The notes beneath the pieces were generated by a model. It saw only the letters and a list, made by a program, of their open reading frames with translations. It did not search any database and was not told the origin of the DNA. A stretch of DNA of 53,517 nucleotides from UBA1140 sp964573285 (GTDB lineage Bacteria; Campylobacterota; Campylobacteria; Campylobacterales; Sulfurovaceae), in assembly GCA_964573285.1 (NCBI GenBank), contig CAZNJD010000070.1, forward strand, positions 1 through 53,517, read 5' to 3'. Below are positions 51,649-53,517 of the stretch, one piece after another. The position numbers were made by a program, and so were the translations under genes. The stretch's first letter is position 1. Each line of letters starts with the position of its first letter.

Positions 51649-53517
51649 ATGGCAGAATATGGTGCTAGTAATATCAAAGTCCTCAAAGGATTAGAAGCAG
51701 TTAGAAAAAGACCTGGAATGTATATCGGTGATACATCTATTAAAGGACTTCACCACTTAGTTTATGAGGTTGTTGATAACTCTATAGATGAGGCAATGGC
51801 TGGTTTTTGTGATACTATCAAAGTCACACTAACCAAAAATGGTTCAGCAATTATAGAGGATAATGGTAGAGGTATTCCTGTAGCACTTCACCCTACAGAG
51901 AAAATATCAGCGGCAACCGTTGTTATGACAGTGCTTCATGCAGGTGGAAAGTTTGACAAAGATACATATAAAGTATCTGGTGGTCTTCATGGGGTTGGTG
52001 TATCTGTCGTTAATGCACTATCAAAAGATTTAAAACTGACTATATTTCGTGAAGGTTCTATCTATGAACAAAATTTTAAAAAGGGTATCCCACAAGAGAC
52101 CCTTGTAGTTACTGGAAATAGTAGAAAAAAGGGTACGAAAATAGAATTTTGGGCTGATGAGAGCATCTTTACAGAGGGTACTTCATTCCAAAAAGAGATT
52201 TTGATGAAAAGGTTCAAAGAACTAGCATATCTAAATCCAAAAATTACAATTGATTTCAAAGATGAGAGGGATGGAAGTAAAGAAATTTACCATTTTGAGG
52301 GTGGTATTAAACAATTTGTAGAGGATATGAATACCAAAGAACCAATATCCACAGCACAATTTTTCCGAGGAAAAGCTGATGATATAGAGATAGATATTGC
52401 TCTTATGTATTGTAATGCTGATAGCGAAAAATCACTTTCATTTGTAAATAATATCAAAACAGCAGATGGTGGTACACATGAAGCAGGATTTAGAGCAGGA
52501 CTTACTCGTTCAATGGCTAGTTATATATCCAAAAATGCAAATGCTAAAGAGAAAGGTATTAAGATAACAGGAGAAGATTGTAAGGAGGGATTGATAACTA
52601 TTGTATCAGTTAGAGTCCCTGAACCACAATTTGAAGGACAAACCAAAGGTAAACTAGGTTCAAGCTATGTTCGCCCATTGGTACAAAGGTTTTTCTCTGA
52701 AAACTTTAATAAATATCTCGAAGAGAACCCAATAGAAGCCAAAGCTATAATGGCACAAGTACTTTTAGCTGCTAGAGGTAGGGATGCAGCCAAAAGGGCA
52801 AAAGATTTAGTCAAACGAAAAGATTCCATGAGTATTGGAACTTTGCCTGGAAAATTGGCAGATTGTCAAAGTAAAGACCCTTCATTATCTGAGATTTATT
52901 TGGTGGAAGGGGATAGTGCTGGGGGATGTTTTGTTGGTGATACAAAAATCGCTTTAGCTGATGGAAGAGATATATCATTTTTAGATTTAATAGAAGAGTA
53001 TAAAGCAGGAAAAGAGAATTTCTGTTATACTATTAAAGAGGATGGTTCTATAGGATTAGAAAAAATTCTCTATCCTAGAAAAACAAAATCCAAAGCTACT
53101 CTTATAGAAGTTACACTTGATAATGGAGAGAATATAAGATGTACACCTGAGCATAAATTTATGATCAGAAGTGGTGAATATGTGGAGGCTAAAGATTTAA
53201 AAGAGGGGCAAAGTTTGATGCCACTTTTAAAGAAAGCACATAAACACCATAGAGATTTTAATAAATTAAATAATAAAGAGTTAATAGATAGTAATTTATA
53301 TGCTTATAACCATAAAATAGTCTCTGTAAAAAAGATAGAGATAAAAGAGGATGTTTATGATATAGAAGTTCCAAATACTCATAATTTTGCTTTAGCATCA
53401 GGTGTATTTGTTCACAATTCAGCCAAGCAAGGAAGAGACCGAGTTTTTCAAGCGATTTTACCACTAAAAGGTAAGATTTTGAATGTGGAAAAAGCAAGAT
53501 TAGAGAAAATATTAAAA
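51649..53517 (+). CDS. gyrB: DNA gyrase subunit B, split by a mini-intein (3' end beyond window)
   Basis: GyrB is the ATPase subunit of gyrase, which introduces negative supercoils. GGAG lies eight bases before ATG 51649. The visible 623 codons hold the GHKL ATPase (YEVVDNSIDEA, DNGRGIPV, VSGGLHGVGVSVVNALS), the transducer (QTKGKLGSS) and the start of Toprim. Toprim breaks at EGDSAGG (up to codon 426), continues as a 164-residue intein (codons 427-590), and resumes with SAKQGRDRVFQAILPLKGK. The frame is continuous, so the host protein is functional only after splicing. The right window edge truncates the gene. Confidence 0.97.
   Translation, partial: MAEYGASNIKVLKGLEAVRKRPGMYIGDTSIKGLHHLVYEVVDNSIDEAMAGFCDTIKVTLTKNGSAIIEDNGRGIPVALHPTEKISAATVVMTVLHAGGKFDKDTYKVSGGLHGVGVSVVNALSKDLKLTIFREGSIYEQNFKKGIPQETLVVTGNSRKKGTKIEFWADESIFTEGTSFQKEILMKRFKELAYLNPKITIDFKDERDGSKEIYHFEGGIKQFVEDMNTKEPISTAQFFRGKADDIEIDIALMYCNADSEKSLSFVNNIKTADGGTHEAGFRAGLTRSMASYISKNANAKEKGIKITGEDCKEGLITIVSVRVPEPQFEGQTKGKLGSSYVRPLVQRFFSENFNKYLEENPIEAKAIMAQVLLAARGRDAAKRAKDLVKRKDSMSIGTLPGKLADCQSKDPSLSEIYLVEGDSAGGCFVGDTKIALADGRDISFLDLIEEYKAGKENFCYTIKEDGSIGLEKILYPRKTKSKATLIEVTLDNGENIRCTPEHKFMIRSGEYVEAKDLKEGQSLMPLLKKAHKHHRDFNKLNNKELIDSNLYAYNHKIVSVKKIEIKEDVYDIEVPNTHNFALASGVFVHNSAKQGRDRVFQAILPLKGKILNVEKARLEKILK
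52927..53418 (+). mobile_element. GyrB mini-intein (Hint domain, no homing endonuclease)
   Basis: The 164 residues begin with catalytic Cys1 (CFVGDTKIALADGR, block A). They include block B with T73-P-E-H76 (CTPEHKFMIRSG), block F (VYDIEVPNTHNFALA), and block G GVFVHN ending in His163-Asn164, followed by host Ser+1. All standard class 1 splicing residues are present. There is no LAGLIDADG or other endonuclease motif; a segment of about 30 residues (near 105-135) sits where endonucleases are normally inserted. From memory it closely resembles the N- and C-terminal parts of the cyanobacterial GyrB intein at the same site. Confidence 0.95.

Noticed and set aside
52927..53418. Homing endonuclease within the gyrB insert
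   Set aside because: At 164 residues there is room only for the Hint domain, and no LAGLIDADG, HNH or GIY-YIG motif is present.

Overview
The window is AT-rich, gene-dense chromosomal DNA that looks like a free-living Campylobacterota (Sulfurovum/Sulfurimonas-like). The pointers are a pyruvate:ferredoxin oxidoreductase of the NifJ type, a Rieske/cytochrome b/di-heme cytochrome c complex, a Campylobacter-style AddA (RecB-like) helicase-nuclease, a DUF1104 periplasmic protein, the codon and base composition, and menaquinone-type MenG/UbiE. The assignment is inference from gene content; no 16S rRNA or tRNA gene was seen, and no CRISPR array.

Layout. 1-457: a gene tail and a doubtful ORF, possibly mobile-element debris. 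458-9386: nifJ (-), divergent from secA and a LolC/E-like permease (+), which converges on and overlaps cca (-). 9420-12309: two envelope proteins, a GT4 glycosyltransferase and a DUF1104 protein. 12426-15987: a minus-strand block with a two-component system, a small basic secreted protein, a DUF2202 ferritin-like protein and a TSP3/beta-barrel protein. 16083-19614: SH3/SPOR protein, then dnaX-ruvX-TlpA-like, coupled by overlapping stops and starts. 19692-24472: zinc peptidase, menG, a hydrolase-like protein lacking the catalytic Ser, and a Fic/Crp pair. 24584-25995: three tandem small heat-shock proteins, one secreted. 26234-30639: ABC-F ATPase, small proteins, Mrp ATPase and an NDP-sugar nucleotidyltransferase. 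30694-34862: TPP riboswitch and thiC-thiO-thiS-thiG. 34883-38591: dbpA, a di-heme peroxidase and alr. 38730-42438: a Bax-like glucosaminidase and petABC. 42496-47234: moeA, rsmE, a lipoprotein nuclease, a YwqK-like repeat protein and a DUF2853 protein. 47246-51450: an exosortase-like protein, rplM-rpsI and addA. 51649-end: the first 623 codons of gyrB.

The most striking item is in gyrB. The Toprim motif EGDSAGG is separated from SAKQGRDR by a 164-residue in-frame insert with all Hint/intein splicing blocks and no homing endonuclease: a natural mini-intein. A second notable item is a 27/28-bp direct repeat on either side of the cytochrome c peroxidase gene. It fits duplication of an ancestral overlapping dbpA/alr convergent 3' junction when the peroxidase segment was inserted. 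Other points are a histidine kinase whose first membrane helix lies upstream of any ATG/GTG/TTG, a palindrome over the Fic translation start, an operator-like inverted repeat before the hsp20 genes, a dispersed GTGGGTT hairpin in three copies, and an apparently orphan exosortase.

Functions fall into central and respiratory metabolism (nifJ, petABC, menG, peroxidase), cofactor synthesis (thi genes, moeA, Mrp), translation, replication and export (rplM, rpsI, cca, rsmE, dbpA, dnaX, gyrB, addA, ruvX, secA), and envelope or stress functions (lipoprotein trafficking, secreted redox and heat-shock proteins, two-component signalling).
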